NCBI GenBank assembly: GCA_045660325.1
Contig: JAZRDO010000019.1
Coordinates: 65,261-129,260 of the forward strand
DNA: 64,000 nucleotides
Direction: 5' to 3'
Source of the DNA: SVTX01 sp045660325
GTDB lineage: Bacteria > Bacillota > Clostridia > Oscillospirales > CAG-272
Below the pieces are notes generated by a model. It did no database searches. It saw only the letters and a list, made by a program, of their open reading frames with translations, and was not told the DNA's origin. Of this stretch, positions 25,331 through 35,008 are shown one piece after another. How positions within the stretch are numbered: the stretch's first letter is position 1; each line of letters opens with the position of its first letter. A program made the translations under genes and the position numbers.

Positions 25331-27461
25331 CTTCCGTCTTATCGTCGGATTTTGTTTCGTCAGTTTCAGACTCAGGTGTTTCCAAATCCTCGGTATTTTC
25401 CTCGGAAACAACCTCCTCAACACCGAAATTTTCACCCTCAAAGGATTCAACCTCTGCATCGGTATCAACTAACTGAACGCCCTCTTCGGCCTCCTTGCGA
25501 GCCTTTTCTGCCGCCTCACGAGCGAGTCTTTCCTCTTCCTCGCGTGCGCGCTTAGCGTTATCCGCGCGGCTCTGCGCCTTCTTGTCGGCAACGATCTGCT
25601 CGATCTCCTCAAGCGTTACGTTGTCGCGCTCCATAGTAGCGCGGAACTGATCCGCATCCATAACCTCGTTCTTAACAAGGAACTCTGCGATAAAGTGAAG
25701 CTTGTCGATATGCTCTATGAGAATGCTCTTTGCATTTTCGTAAGCCGTAGAGATAATTTCGTGGATCTCCGTATCGATCAATGCCGCAACCTCCTCGGAA
25801 TAATCCTGAGAGGAGGAGAAATCACGGCCGAGGAACACCTCGGACTGATTTGTACCAAAGCAACGGGGACCGAGCTTTTCGGACATACCGAGGCGCGTTA
25901 CCATCTGCTTTGCGGTAGCGGTAGCTCTCTCGATATCGTTGGATGCGCCGCCCGAAACGTCGCCGTTTATGATCTCTTCCGCAGCGCGGCCGCCGAGAAG
26001 CATAGAGATCTTCTTCTTCATTTCGCTCTTATATACGCTGTATTTGTCCTCTGCGGGAGGATTGAGAGTATAACCGAGCGCGCCGCCCGAGGGAATAATA
26101 GATATCTGCTGAACAGGATCGAGGTCGAGATAGTACGCGAGCATCGCGTGTCCTGCCTCGTGGTAAGCGGTATTTCTCTTTTCCTCTTCCTTCATTACAC
26201 GGCTCTTCTTCTTAGGTCCTGCGATAACCTTAATGAATGCTTCCTCGATATCGTCGTTACCGATAAGAGACTTACCGCGTCTTGTTGCCCAGAGAGCCGC
26301 TTCGTTAAGAAGGTTTGCAAGGTCTGCACCTGTAAAGCCTACCGTCATTCTTGCGATGTCCTTGAAGTCAACCGTGGACTCGAAGGGCTTATTCTTTGCG
26401 TGTACCTTCAAAATTTCAATTCTACCGTTAAGGTCGGGGCGGATTACCGTGGTCTGACGGTCAAATCTACCCGGACGGAGAAGTGCGGGGTCAAGAATAT
26501 CGGGGCGGTTTGTAGCCGCGATTACTATAATGCCGTCGTGAGAGCCGAAGCCGTCCATTTCAACGAGAAGCTGGTTGAGTGTCTGCTCTCTCTCGTCGTG
26601 TCCGCCGCCGAGACCTGCGCCACGGTGTCTGCCGACTGCGTCAATTTCGTCAATAAAGATAATAGAAGCGGGAGTCTTTCTTGCGGTATCGAAGAGGTCG
26701 CGCACACGAGATGCGCCCACACCTACGTACATTTCAACGAAGTCAGAGCCCGAGATTGAGAAGAAGGGAACACCCGCCTCGCCTGCAACTGCCTTTGCGA
26801 GAAGTGTTTTACCCGTACCGGGAGGGCCCATCAGCAATACGCCGTGGGGGATCTTCGCGCCGAGCTTTGTGAACTTTTCGGGAGCCTTGAGGTAATCAAC
26901 GATCTCCTCGAGCTCTTCCTTTTCCTCGTCCGCGCCCGCTACGTCCTTGAAGGTTACTTTGTTCTTGTCGTTTACTGCCGCCGCGGTCTTTGCCTTCGCC
27001 TTACCGAAGCCACCCATCTTACCGCCGCCCGCGCCACTCATGGATCTTGCGGCTATGATGTACATAACCACCATAAGAACTACGAGGAGAATGATCGGCA
27101 AATAAGAAAGCCAAGCGCTTGTTTCCTTAACGGGAATGTAGTTATAGCCTACGCCGTTCGTCTTGATAGCCGCCTGAAGCTCGTCATCGTTTACAAAACG
27201 GTTAAGGCTGATGCTACCCATCTTATATACGACCTTTTCGCCTTCCTTTGTCGGATCTTCCTTATCTCTTAAAATGATGGTCATCTTGTCATCATTTTCG
27301 TTGATTTCAAATTTCAAAACCTCATTATTTTCAAAATGAGTTACAATATCCTTATACGTTACGTCCTTATTTGCCTTTGCGGGACTGAAGATGAGTGCCG
27401 CGATGACGATCACCCCTACCGCAAGAAGCAGGTAGAATAAGACGTGCTTAAATTTTTTCAT
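25326..27461 (-). CDS. ftsH: ATP-dependent zinc metalloprotease FtsH
   Basis: A 711-residue membrane-anchored AAA+ protease. Membrane helices lie at about 7-25 and 118-137 with the small extracytoplasmic domain between. Walker A G-P-P-G-T-G-K-T is at 212-219, Walker B I-I-F-I-D-E-I-D follows, and the second region of homology with the N-R-P-D-I-L-D-P-A-L-L-R-P-G-R-F-D arginine fingers is present. The zinc site is H-E-A-G-H near residue 435. The C-terminal tail is long and very acidic (about 90 residues). It degrades misfolded and regulatory membrane proteins. It is the last gene of the minus-strand cluster after hpt, with ribosome site CGGAGGTG. Confidence 0.97.
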   Translation of the reverse strand: MKKFKHVLFYLLLAVGVIVIAALIFSPAKANKDVTYKDIVTHFENNEVLKFEINENDDKMTIILRDKEDPTKEGEKVVYKMGSISLNRFVNDDELQAAIKTNGVGYNYIPVKETSAWLSYLPIILLVVLMVVMYIIAARSMSGAGGGKMGGFGKAKAKTAAAVNDKNKVTFKDVAGADEEKEELEEIVDYLKAPEKFTKLGAKIPHGVLLMGPPGTGKTLLAKAVAGEAGVPFFSISGSDFVEMYVGVGASRVRDLFDTARKTPASIIFIDEIDAVGRHRGAGLGGGHDEREQTLNQLLVEMDGFGSHDGIIVIAATNRPDILDPALLRPGRFDRQTTVIRPDLNGRIEILKVHAKNKPFESTVDFKDIARMTVGFTGADLANLLNEAALWATRRGKSLIGNDDIEEAFIKVIAGPKKKSRVMKEEEKRNTAYHEAGHAMLAYYLDLDPVQQISIIPSGGALGYTLNPPAEDKYSVYKSEMKKKISMLLGGRAAEEIINGDVSGGASNDIERATATAKQMVTRLGMSEKLGPRCFGTNQSEVFLGRDFSSSQDYSEEVAALIDTEIHEIISTAYENAKSILIEHIDKLHFIAEFLVKNEVMDADQFRATMERDNVTLEEIEQIVADKKAQSRADNAKRAREEEERLAREAAEKARKEAEEGVQLVDTDAEVESFEGENFGVEEVVSEENTEDLETPESETDETKSDDKTEE

Positions 27462-27535
27462 TTACACCTCCGAAAACTCAATATAACATATATACCAAGT
27501 TATTATACCAAGCAATTATTAAGTATATATTAAAA

Positions 27536-28081
27536 TCAGGAATAAACCTTAGGGTCAAGAATGCCCACGTAAGGAAGATTTCTGTATTTTTCATTAAAAT
27601 CAAGGCCGTAGCCTACAACAAACTCGTCGGGAATAGTTTTTCCGATATAATCGGGAGCAAAGTCCACCTCTCTGCGAGAGGGCTTGTCAAGGAGCGTACA
27701 GGTCTTTACGCTATTCGCGTTTCTGTTGCGAAGAAGCTGCGCCAAGCGGGACAGAGTTCTTCCGCTGTCAATGATGTCCTCAACGATAAGAATATCGTAA
27801 TTTTCAAGATTGTCGCGCATAAGGTCAAGATGTACCTTGATTTCGCCCGACGTCTTTGTGCCTGCGCCGTACGAGGAGACCTTCATAAATTCAAGCTCCA
27901 TAGGGAGATTAATATTTCTTATTACGTCCGCCGCGAAGATAAGCGAGCCCTTGAGTATTACAACGACAATCAGGGGCTTGTCGGAATTCTTATAATCCTC
28001 CGTGATTCTTTTTCCAAGCTCGCGGTTGATCTCTACAAGCTCTTCCTCTTTAATAAGTATGCTCTTTACGTCCTTGTTCAT
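27536..28081 (-). CDS. hpt: hypoxanthine phosphoribosyltransferase
   Basis: A 181-residue type I phosphoribosyltransferase. The PRPP-binding motif is I-L-I-V-E-D-I-I-D-S-G-R-T near residue 97-109, and the K-G-S-L-I-F-A-A-D motif near 65 and the Y-K-N-S-D-K-P-L strand are typical of HPRT. It salvages hypoxanthine and guanine to IMP and GMP. It sits 24 bases after tilS, which is the conserved Firmicutes order tilS-hpt-ftsH. Normal length. Confidence 0.96.
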   Translation of the reverse strand: MNKDVKSILIKEEELVEINRELGKRITEDYKNSDKPLIVVVILKGSLIFAADVIRNINLPMELEFMKVSSYGAGTKTSGEIKVHLDLMRDNLENYDILIVEDIIDSGRTLSRLAQLLRNRNANSVKTCTLLDKPSRREVDFAPDYIGKTIPDEFVVGYGLDFNEKYRNLPYVGILDPKVYS

Positions 28082-28105
28082 AATTGTTTTCCTTTTTTTG
28101 CGAGT

Positions 28106-29500
28106 TTATAATTTTTTATAAATGAAAATTTCTGTAATTGCTTCGCCGCCCATCTTGGCGCCGTCGCAAATCGCGCACATAGGCACGTAGATGATCTCTC
28201 CGTCAAGGCAGAGCAAGGGGAGTGCCGCTCTGTCATACGTAGGGATCTTTTTATCGCACATAAGCTTTTTTATTTTTTTGGTGTTACCGCCGTCGACTAT
28301 TTTGTCGCCCTCGTGTCTGGAACGGAGGGATGCCTTACCCGATGCGATCGCCTCCGCGATATGATCGGAAGAAAGACGCGCTCTCGTATAAATGGCATAG
28401 CCGTCAATATCGGCAGGGGCTGTCGTAACTACATAATCTCCGATCTCGGCTCTGCTACCGTCAAAGACAAGCTCAAATGCCTCCTTCTTATGCGCGGTAT
28501 CCGCACCGAGCAAAAATATAATTTCTCCGCTCTCAATTTTACATACAAGAGAGTCGGGAAGATCAAGCATTGAGTGAGCTACTGCCTTTTCACAAAGCTC
28601 GATAACGCTTTGAATATGGATATATTCAAGGCTCACACCGAGGCTTCGGGCTACCTTCGATACGACTGCGCGACGCAATGCAATATGCTCTGAATTCAGA
28701 CGGGCGCAGGGAAGAGAAACGCTGTTTTCATCTCTCTTTGCCACGCTCTCAATAAATTCCTTTGCAGTAACGTCCACAAAATCCGATATTTCGGTCGCAA
28801 CTGTTGAAAATCTGCCTGCAGACCTCTGCGCCGCGGGGAAAATATCGCAAAGCGCGGGGACTACGGTGTTGCGGAGCTTATTTCTCGTCGCGTCGCACGA
28901 GGCATTCGTGCTATCCGTAACGAATGAAATGCCGTTATCCTTACAAAATTCAAGTATCTCGGGCTTGGTCGCCGAAAGAATGGGGCGCACCACGACTCTT
29001 TTGCCATCAAGCGGACGGATCACGGGAATTCCCGCAAGACCCGAAAGTCCGCTTCCGCGACAGAGGTTGAACAGCTGTGTCTCGAAATTATCCGACGCGT
29101 TGTGCGCGGTAACGAGAATAGAAATATTCTCTCTTTCCATAATTTCGGAGAAGAATGCATATCTTACCTCTCGTGCAACGCCTTCAAGGCTCTCGCCTCG
29201 CTCGCGCGCGAGCGCGGGAACATCGATGCTTGCGACAAAAAGCTTAACTCCGAGGCGGGAACAAAGCTCACGACAAAATTCCTCGTCGCGCTTGGCCTCG
29301 TTGTTATAGCTGTCGAGTCTTATATTGTGATTGACGTGAGCGGCGTAAACGGTAAAGCCGTTTTTTCTTCCGTCCTCTACAAGATTATAGAGCAGGGATG
29401 TTGAATCCGCTCCGCCCGAAAGTCCTAAAAGGATCGGCGCGTCAGCACTTGCCCCCGCGATCTTATGCGGAGATTTGTAATATGTTGGAATGTTTTTCAT
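28106..29500 (-). CDS. tilS: tRNA(Ile)-lysidine synthase
   Basis: A 464-residue N-type ATP pyrophosphatase. The PP-loop S-G-G-A-D-S is at 28-33, followed by the family's A-A-H-V-N-H and R-E-x-R-Y-x-F-F motifs. The C-terminal TilS domain (with I-P-x-x-x-R near the end) is present. It converts the wobble C34 of tRNA-Ile2 to lysidine so that AUA is read. It starts ten bases after dnaB and lies upstream of hpt. Normal length for Firmicutes. Confidence 0.95.
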   Translation of the reverse strand: MKNIPTYYKSPHKIAGASADAPILLGLSGGADSTSLLYNLVEDGRKNGFTVYAAHVNHNIRLDSYNNEAKRDEEFCRELCSRLGVKLFVASIDVPALARERGESLEGVAREVRYAFFSEIMERENISILVTAHNASDNFETQLFNLCRGSGLSGLAGIPVIRPLDGKRVVVRPILSATKPEILEFCKDNGISFVTDSTNASCDATRNKLRNTVVPALCDIFPAAQRSAGRFSTVATEISDFVDVTAKEFIESVAKRDENSVSLPCARLNSEHIALRRAVVSKVARSLGVSLEYIHIQSVIELCEKAVAHSMLDLPDSLVCKIESGEIIFLLGADTAHKKEAFELVFDGSRAEIGDYVVTTAPADIDGYAIYTRARLSSDHIAEAIASGKASLRSRHEGDKIVDGGNTKKIKKLMCDKKIPTYDRAALPLLCLDGEIIYVPMCAICDGAKMGGEAITEIFIYKKL

Positions 29501-29509
29501 TTTATTATT

Positions 29510-30868
29510 TTACGAGGGGAGATAATCCTCGTTAGCAAGCTCACGGAACTTCGTATATCTACCCGTCCAGCCGACCTTTACGGTCTCTGCCGAGCCGTGA
29601 CGGTTCTTTGCGACGATAATTTCCGCAATATTTTGCTCACTGTCGGAGGGAACGGAGCTTTCGCCCTCCTGATTCTTATAGTATTCATCTCTGTAAAGGA
29701 AGATTACTACGTCGGCATCCTGCTCGATCGCACCCGAATCGCGAAGCTCGGAAAGCATAGGCTTCTTTACCTGTCTTGACTCGGTAGCACGGGAAAGCTG
29801 CGCACAGCAAATAACGGGGACGTTCAATTCCTTCGCCATTATCTTCATAGCGCGGGAAATTTCCGCAACCTCCTGAGCGCGGTTATCGGTTCTATGCTCG
29901 GACTGCATAAGCTGGAGATAGTCGATAACTACAAGGCCGAGATTGTCCACGCGGCGGAGCTTCGCCTTCATAGCCGTAACGGAAATGCCGGGAGTATCGT
30001 CAATAAGTATTTCTGTTCCTGCAAGTCGGGACGTCGCCTGAGCGATATGCTGCCACTGATCGGGGGAAAGCTCACCCGTTCTCAAATTATGGCTGTCAAC
30101 AAGAGCCTCGGAGGAGATGATTCTGTTTACTAACTGCTCCGCGGACATTTCGAGAGAGAAGATACACACCTTCTTCTTTGTTTGAGCCGCAACGTTGGTC
30201 GCAACGTTAAGACAGAAGGACGTCTTACCCATACCGGGACGCGCGCCGACAATAATAAGGTCGGACTTACCCATACCCGCAAGAACGTTGTCAAGAGACT
30301 TGAAGCCCGTGGGCGTACCCGCCGCAGACTCGGGATTGACCGTAAGGTCCTTTAAATGAGCGTAAACGTCGGTAATAACCTCGCGGATGTGTCTGAAATT
30401 CTTGGTCTCCTTGCCCTGTGTGATCTCGTAAAGACGCTGCTGAGCGTGATCAAGCACGTGGGAAACCTCGTTTTGCTCGGAATACGCCGCGTCGGACACG
30501 TCGTTACACATATCGATAAGCTGACGGAGAACGCTCTTATCCTTGACGATCTTTGCATAGTCACGGATATTGAGAGCGTTAGGAACGGTCTGCGCGATCA
30601 CCTTGATATATTCCTCGCCGCCCGACTTGGAATAAATACCGTTCTTAACGAGCGTGTCGATAAGCGTTACGATATCGATCTGGTTGTTCGTAAGAAACAG
30701 CTCGTGCATAGCGAGATAGATCTGCTTGTGCTCCTCAAGATAAAAATCGTCCGCGGAAATCATATCCGCTACGAAATTAAGCGAGGACGGGTCCGTTAAG
30801 ACCGAGCCCAAAAGCGACTGCTCGGCAATCGCGGAGAAGGGCAATTTTCTGATAATATCGTCTGCCAT
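29510..30868 (-). CDS. dnaB: replicative DNA helicase DnaB
   Basis: A 452-residue RecA-fold helicase. The N-terminal domain opens with P-F-S-A-I-A-E-Q-S-L-L-G-S-V-L, the classic DnaB start. Walker A is G-A-R-P-G-M-G-K-T near residue 210, with Walker B L-V-V-I-D-Y-L-Q-L-M and the D-L-R-x-S-G-x-I-E-Q-D-A-D motif downstream. No intein was seen. It unwinds DNA at the replication fork as a hexamer. It follows rplI by four bases, as in Bacillus. Confidence 0.97.
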   Translation of the reverse strand: MADDIIRKLPFSAIAEQSLLGSVLTDPSSLNFVADMISADDFYLEEHKQIYLAMHELFLTNNQIDIVTLIDTLVKNGIYSKSGGEEYIKVIAQTVPNALNIRDYAKIVKDKSVLRQLIDMCNDVSDAAYSEQNEVSHVLDHAQQRLYEITQGKETKNFRHIREVITDVYAHLKDLTVNPESAAGTPTGFKSLDNVLAGMGKSDLIIVGARPGMGKTSFCLNVATNVAAQTKKKVCIFSLEMSAEQLVNRIISSEALVDSHNLRTGELSPDQWQHIAQATSRLAGTEILIDDTPGISVTAMKAKLRRVDNLGLVVIDYLQLMQSEHRTDNRAQEVAEISRAMKIMAKELNVPVICCAQLSRATESRQVKKPMLSELRDSGAIEQDADVVIFLYRDEYYKNQEGESSVPSDSEQNIAEIIVAKNRHGSAETVKVGWTGRYTKFRELANEDYLPS

Positions 30869-30872
30869 ATTC

Positions 30873-31316
30873 TTACTCCTGAACAGTAACCTTAAGCTTT
30901 GCGGACACCTCGGGATAAACCTTTACGTCAACGTTATACGTGCCGTAGGACTTAATGGGCTCCTGCAAGCTGAATTTTCTCTTATCAATATCGATCTTGT
31001 GATCAGCCTTAAGCTTCTCGGCAATATCCTTTGTGGTAACCGAGCCGTAGAGACGACCGTCCGCTCCTGCCTGTGTCTTGATCTTAAGAGTGATCTCATT
31101 GATCTTGGCAGCAAGCACCTCTGCCGCCGCCTTTTCTTCCTTGAGTCTGAACTGCTTTGAAGCCTCCTTGTTCTTGGCATCCGCGAGCGTTCCCGCGTCA
31201 GCCTCAACCGCGAGCTTCTTGGGGAAGAGGAAGTTTCTCGCGTATCCGTCGGATACGTTTATGATCTGATCTTTTTTACCCTGACCCTTAACGTCAGCTA
31301 AAAGTAATACCTTCAT
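30873..31316 (-). CDS. rplI: 50S ribosomal protein L9
   Basis: A 147-residue protein starting M-K-V-L-L-L-A-D-V-K-G-Q-G-K-K, then G-Y-A-R-N-F-L-F-P-K, the L9 N-terminal rRNA-binding domain. A long Lys/Glu-rich helix joins it to the C-terminal domain (G-R-L-Y-G-S-V-T). Normal length. It sits between gdpP and dnaB, the standard Firmicutes neighbourhood. Confidence 0.97.
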   Translation of the reverse strand: MKVLLLADVKGQGKKDQIINVSDGYARNFLFPKKLAVEADAGTLADAKNKEASKQFRLKEEKAAAEVLAAKINEITLKIKTQAGADGRLYGSVTTKDIAEKLKADHKIDIDKRKFSLQEPIKSYGTYNVDVKVYPEVSAKLKVTVQE

Positions 31317-31336
31317 TTTTTATGCCTCGCTTTTCA

Positions 31337-33508
31337 TTAATTGTCGTTTGTCTTTGAGAAATCGTAGAGATAGTAATCGTCGATAGCCGCCTTGAGTTGC
31401 TCAACGGCATCCTCCATGGACGTACCGCGCAGCTGCGCTCCCGCCATATCGAAGTGGCCGCCGCCGAAAAGTCGCTCAAGAATGAGCTGAACGTTCACTC
31501 TGCCCTTTGAACGGGCGGAGATAACGGTATCGTCGCCTATCTTTATAACCGCGAAGGACGCCTCGACGCCGATGACGTTGAGAAGATTGTTTGCAACCTT
31601 AGCGGCAATGATTCTATCCTCACTTGAGTCGCGCTCACTTACCATGCAGGCGATAGCTGCGCTTCCTCTATAAATTTCGGTCTTCGCCTCGAAGCTGCTT
31701 GTGAGAAGCACCTCCTCGAGATTTTCATTGAAGAATTCGCGTACTACCTCAGTGTGCGCGCCTCGTCCGTACAGATAGTGGCTGGTCGCAAAGGTCTGTG
31801 CGCCCGAATTTCGTGTGAAGTTGTTTGTGTCAAGCATAATGCCCGACATAAGAATTTCTGCCTCCTCCTTATGAAGCGCATCGGAGAATCTTGACTGCAT
31901 AAAGATCTCGGATACGATCTCACTTGTGGAGGACTTTGTTGTTTCAACGTACTGAAGCTTGGGAGAATAGGAAAGCTCGTTTCCGAGACGGTGATGGTCG
32001 ATAAGAGCGATATTTTGCACCGTCCTTGCAAGCTCGGGAGCTTCAAATATATAAGGATTATTTACGTCACAAATTATAAGAAGCGTTGTGGGGGTCACAA
32101 GGTCCGCCGCCGCAACCTTTCTTATGAATATCTCATCGTATATCTTCATAGGAGCAAGCTGACGGGCGCAAATCTTAAACGTCTCGCAGTCCTTGTCAAC
32201 AACGATATTTACGGGAACGTTCTTTTTAGGAGCCCTGTCCGCAAGCACCGCCATAGCAAATCTTGCCATACCTACGCACGCGCCGATGGAATCGAAGTCG
32301 GGGTTCGCATGTCCCATAATAAGCACACCCGATGCCGAGCTTATCTGATCCTCAAGTATCTCACCGCTTACACGGGAGGTAACCGCGGTATTGTTTTCCA
32401 TAGTCTTGTGAGTACCGCCGAAGTACTTGCAGCCCTCGTTCAAGGACTGTCTTACGGCAACCTGGTTACCGCCTCGCTTGATAGCAAGCTCGAGCGCCGC
32501 GAAGGCTTCCTTTTCCTTCTGCTTCATCTCACCCTCAAAGGATGCGATACCCATTGAAACTGTAACGGGGAAGCTGTTATCACCGATCTTGAGTCCCATA
32601 ATGTCCTTTAAGATCGGGAAGCTGTTAGATATCTGTGTCGCAAGCTCGCCCTTGGGGAAGATCGCAAGATATTTATCTCGGTCGTATTCACGGATGAAGC
32701 CGTGCATACCGCTTACCCAATCCTTGAGAATATTCTCGATCTGAGCGCTTGCCGCGCGATAGTCGGCGCGAACGTACTGAGCAAGCTCCTGAAGATTGTC
32801 AAGCATAACGTATGCCACAACGGGATCCTCAAAGTCGATCTTCTTCTTTAAAGCGTCAAAATTATTGATATCATTGAAGGTTATAAGATAATAGGTAACG
32901 CCTCTCTTACGCATAATATAAGAGGATACCTCGTAAACTCTGCCGTCGGAGAGCACGTCCTGAAGAATCACGGGCGCTTCGGTCTCCTCGGGAAGATCAA
33001 ACACCTCGCCCGATGCAAACTCGTCAAGATTCTTTGCTCTCGCCATTATTTGCTGAAGGGGAAGGGAGCATATTTCCGAAAGGTTTATACGGCTTACCGC
33101 ACTGGAAAAGCCGAGTATCTGCTGGAGAGATCCGTTCATTACCTTTACGTCGCCGTTAAGATCAACGAGCGCGTAGGGGAAATCAATCGTAAAGCGGAAC
33201 ATTCTCGCGATATCGGTATTATATTCCTTCGCCTCGTTCTCCGCATCGCGAAGCTTTCTGAATTTAAGCACGTAGAAAAGACAAACGGCTCCCGCGGAAA
33301 GAAGATAGAAGAGCGCGATAAAAAGACAAATGAGCGCGGGAGATACCGCCGCATCCTCGCCTCCTGCGAATTTTAAAACAAACGCGCATACGAGGATCAT
33401 ACAAAGAGCCTCCGCTACGCAGAAGATAAAGGGAGCTCTCATATCAAACGGATTTTTCTCGGATCTGTTAGACGAGCCGTTTTTATTTTTATACGAATGA
33501 TTATTCAT
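31337..33508 (-). CDS. gdpP: cyclic-di-AMP phosphodiesterase GdpP (YybT)
   Basis: A 723-residue membrane protein: two N-terminal helices (about 27-48 and 55-78), a PAS-like region, a degenerate GGDEF domain (about 200-345, with no intact G-G-D/E-E-F), then DHH/DHHA1 domains. The metal-binding motifs are G-H-A-N-P-D-F-D-S near residue 395, I-C-D-V-N-N and I-D-H-H-R, and the C-terminal G-G-G-H motif is present. It hydrolyses c-di-AMP to pApA and so affects osmotic and cell-wall control. Ribosome site AAGGAGG. Conserved order with yybS, rplI and dnaB. Confidence 0.95.
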   Translation of the reverse strand: MNNHSYKNKNGSSNRSEKNPFDMRAPFIFCVAEALCMILVCAFVLKFAGGEDAAVSPALICLFIALFYLLSAGAVCLFYVLKFRKLRDAENEAKEYNTDIARMFRFTIDFPYALVDLNGDVKVMNGSLQQILGFSSAVSRINLSEICSLPLQQIMARAKNLDEFASGEVFDLPEETEAPVILQDVLSDGRVYEVSSYIMRKRGVTYYLITFNDINNFDALKKKIDFEDPVVAYVMLDNLQELAQYVRADYRAASAQIENILKDWVSGMHGFIREYDRDKYLAIFPKGELATQISNSFPILKDIMGLKIGDNSFPVTVSMGIASFEGEMKQKEKEAFAALELAIKRGGNQVAVRQSLNEGCKYFGGTHKTMENNTAVTSRVSGEILEDQISSASGVLIMGHANPDFDSIGACVGMARFAMAVLADRAPKKNVPVNIVVDKDCETFKICARQLAPMKIYDEIFIRKVAAADLVTPTTLLIICDVNNPYIFEAPELARTVQNIALIDHHRLGNELSYSPKLQYVETTKSSTSEIVSEIFMQSRFSDALHKEEAEILMSGIMLDTNNFTRNSGAQTFATSHYLYGRGAHTEVVREFFNENLEEVLLTSSFEAKTEIYRGSAAIACMVSERDSSEDRIIAAKVANNLLNVIGVEASFAVIKIGDDTVISARSKGRVNVQLILERLFGGGHFDMAGAQLRGTSMEDAVEQLKAAIDDYYLYDFSKTNDN

Positions 33509-33521
33509 AAGCCAATCCTCC

Positions 33522-34673
33522 TTATTCCTTCTTATCTGCCCAGGATCTTGCTCGCTTTCCGAATATACAGATTATACCGATAAGCGAAAGAGCCATTGAT
33601 AAATAACCCAAAACCGCTAAAAGCGCCATAGGGATTATGAGCAAGAAGCCGATTCGAAGCTTCTTTTTCTTTAAGAAATCTCTTACGGTTCTGACCGCCG
33701 CGTAGGCAAGCGCGGGAGTTAATACCGTATAGATGTTCTGACACACCACCGCTCCGAACGGATATGCTCCGTACGAGTCGGTCGTAAACGAGAATATAAA
33801 CGCGATAAGATACGTTGCCGCGCACGCCGCGCTTATATCTATCTTCAAAATTTCCTGAGTGATAAATTCGTATCCGCCGAATTTATCAAGCATCGAGGTC
33901 TGAAATTTATAAAGAAAATACGAGAGCACTATCATAACGATAATGATCGCGGCGGGAATGGTGTTCGACATCTCAACGAGAATGTCCGCCGCCAAAGCCT
34001 GATTCTCACCGAAGATCGGAATGATCTCGCCGTTCATCTCAACAGCAAAGGTGGAAACGTAATTAATAAAGGTATCGCGGGCGGAAACGTAAGCCTCCTT
34101 TACCGCATTGAAGCCGACGTTGTTTATTAGCATATACGCTCCAAGCGTAGCTATGAGGATAAACAGCATTGCCGCGACGAGAAGGATAATTACGTCCTTT
34201 CGGTTCATCTTCTTTTTTATACATATACCGAGTATTGCGGCGATAATATAAGGTGTCGCTATCGCAACACACATCGCAACGCTCCGCGTCATAAAATACG
34301 CCGCCGCGACCGTAAAGGGAAGAGATACGAATATAAGCACCGTCTTCCACGCCTTATCGCTCATAATTATCTCGTTTGCCACAAGGCTTACCGAGGTAAA
34401 TACAACAAGCGCGATCGAACCGAAAATTACCGATCCCGTAAGCGCGTAGAGCCACACGTATAAAATGATCGGAGGCAGAGCCGCAAGGAAGCGCTTTGCG
34501 CTCATAAACAGCAAAACGAAGGAGATAAACGATACAAGATACGCGGGCATCTCTGCGGGTATCAAGCCGCTGAGCGAAAGCGGGATATAGAGCGCGGCGA
34601 GAATCATAAGAGCTATCGCGGCAAAATATTTAATTGTCTTGAGCCTGCGAAGTGCTATCTGATTTCTACCCAT
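33522..34673 (-). CDS. yybS: DUF2232 (YybS) family membrane protein
   Basis: Start placed at 34673 because ACGGAGG lies just upstream; an in-frame ATG at 34757 overlaps the promoter. The product is 383 residues with about eight or nine membrane helices and a basic start G-R-N-Q-I-A-L-R-R. Family and name follow from its place directly before gdpP and from its layout; sequence conservation in YybS is low. Function is unknown. It heads the operon that runs through gdpP, rplI, dnaB and probably on to ftsH. Confidence 0.8.
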   Translation of the reverse strand: MGRNQIALRRLKTIKYFAAIALMILAALYIPLSLSGLIPAEMPAYLVSFISFVLLFMSAKRFLAALPPIILYVWLYALTGSVIFGSIALVVFTSVSLVANEIIMSDKAWKTVLIFVSLPFTVAAAYFMTRSVAMCVAIATPYIIAAILGICIKKKMNRKDVIILLVAAMLFILIATLGAYMLINNVGFNAVKEAYVSARDTFINYVSTFAVEMNGEIIPIFGENQALAADILVEMSNTIPAAIIIVMIVLSYFLYKFQTSMLDKFGGYEFITQEILKIDISAACAATYLIAFIFSFTTDSYGAYPFGAVVCQNIYTVLTPALAYAAVRTVRDFLKKKKLRIGFLLIIPMALLAVLGYLSMALSLIGIICIFGKRARSWADKKE

Positions 34674-34745
34674 TTCGTCCTCCGTTGAAATTTTGCCGAC
34701 GCCCTGAGGGCATATTTCGACAATTATACTATTATACATTATATT

Positions 34746-34774
34746 ATTATAACACAATAGTATTATTTTGTAAA
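34746..34774 (-). promoter_or_regulatory. promoter of the yybS-gdpP-rplI-dnaB operon
   Basis: On the minus strand: TTTACA (34774-34769), 17-base spacer, TATAAT (34751-34746), about 73 bases before the chosen yybS start. Confidence 0.82.
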
Positions 34775-34898
34775 CAGTTTTGCGCCAAGATTTCCCCGAA
34801 AAAGGCGAATTTTAAAGAAAATTTCTACCATAATATATTTGAAAATATAATATCTCGCCGACTTGACGAAAAAATTTAAAAAATTTTTACAAAAACTA

Positions 34899-34927
34899 TT
34901 GCAATATTGAAAAAAGTGTGCTATAAT
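34899..34927 (+). promoter_or_regulatory. promoter of the rimP-nusA-infB operon
   Basis: TTGCAA at 34899-34904, 17-base spacer, TATAAT at 34922-34927. It diverges from the yybS promoter about 125 bases away; between them is only AT-rich sequence. Confidence 0.85.
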
Positions 34928-34951
34928 TCTTTACGGTATAGCAAGAGAAGG

Positions 34952-34974
34952 GAGCGGGTTTCACAAATCCGCTC
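34952..34974 (+). promoter_or_regulatory. leader hairpin before rimP
   Basis: Ten pairs (one G-T), arms 34952-34961 and 34965-34974, with loop CAC, followed by TAAAATTTTTG. It lies about 18 bases after the expected start point and could be an attenuator of the nusA operon. The T-run is interrupted, so termination may be weak. Confidence 0.5.
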
Positions 34975-35008
34975 TAAAATTTTTGTTTGGGAGAAATTGT
35001 TTTATATT

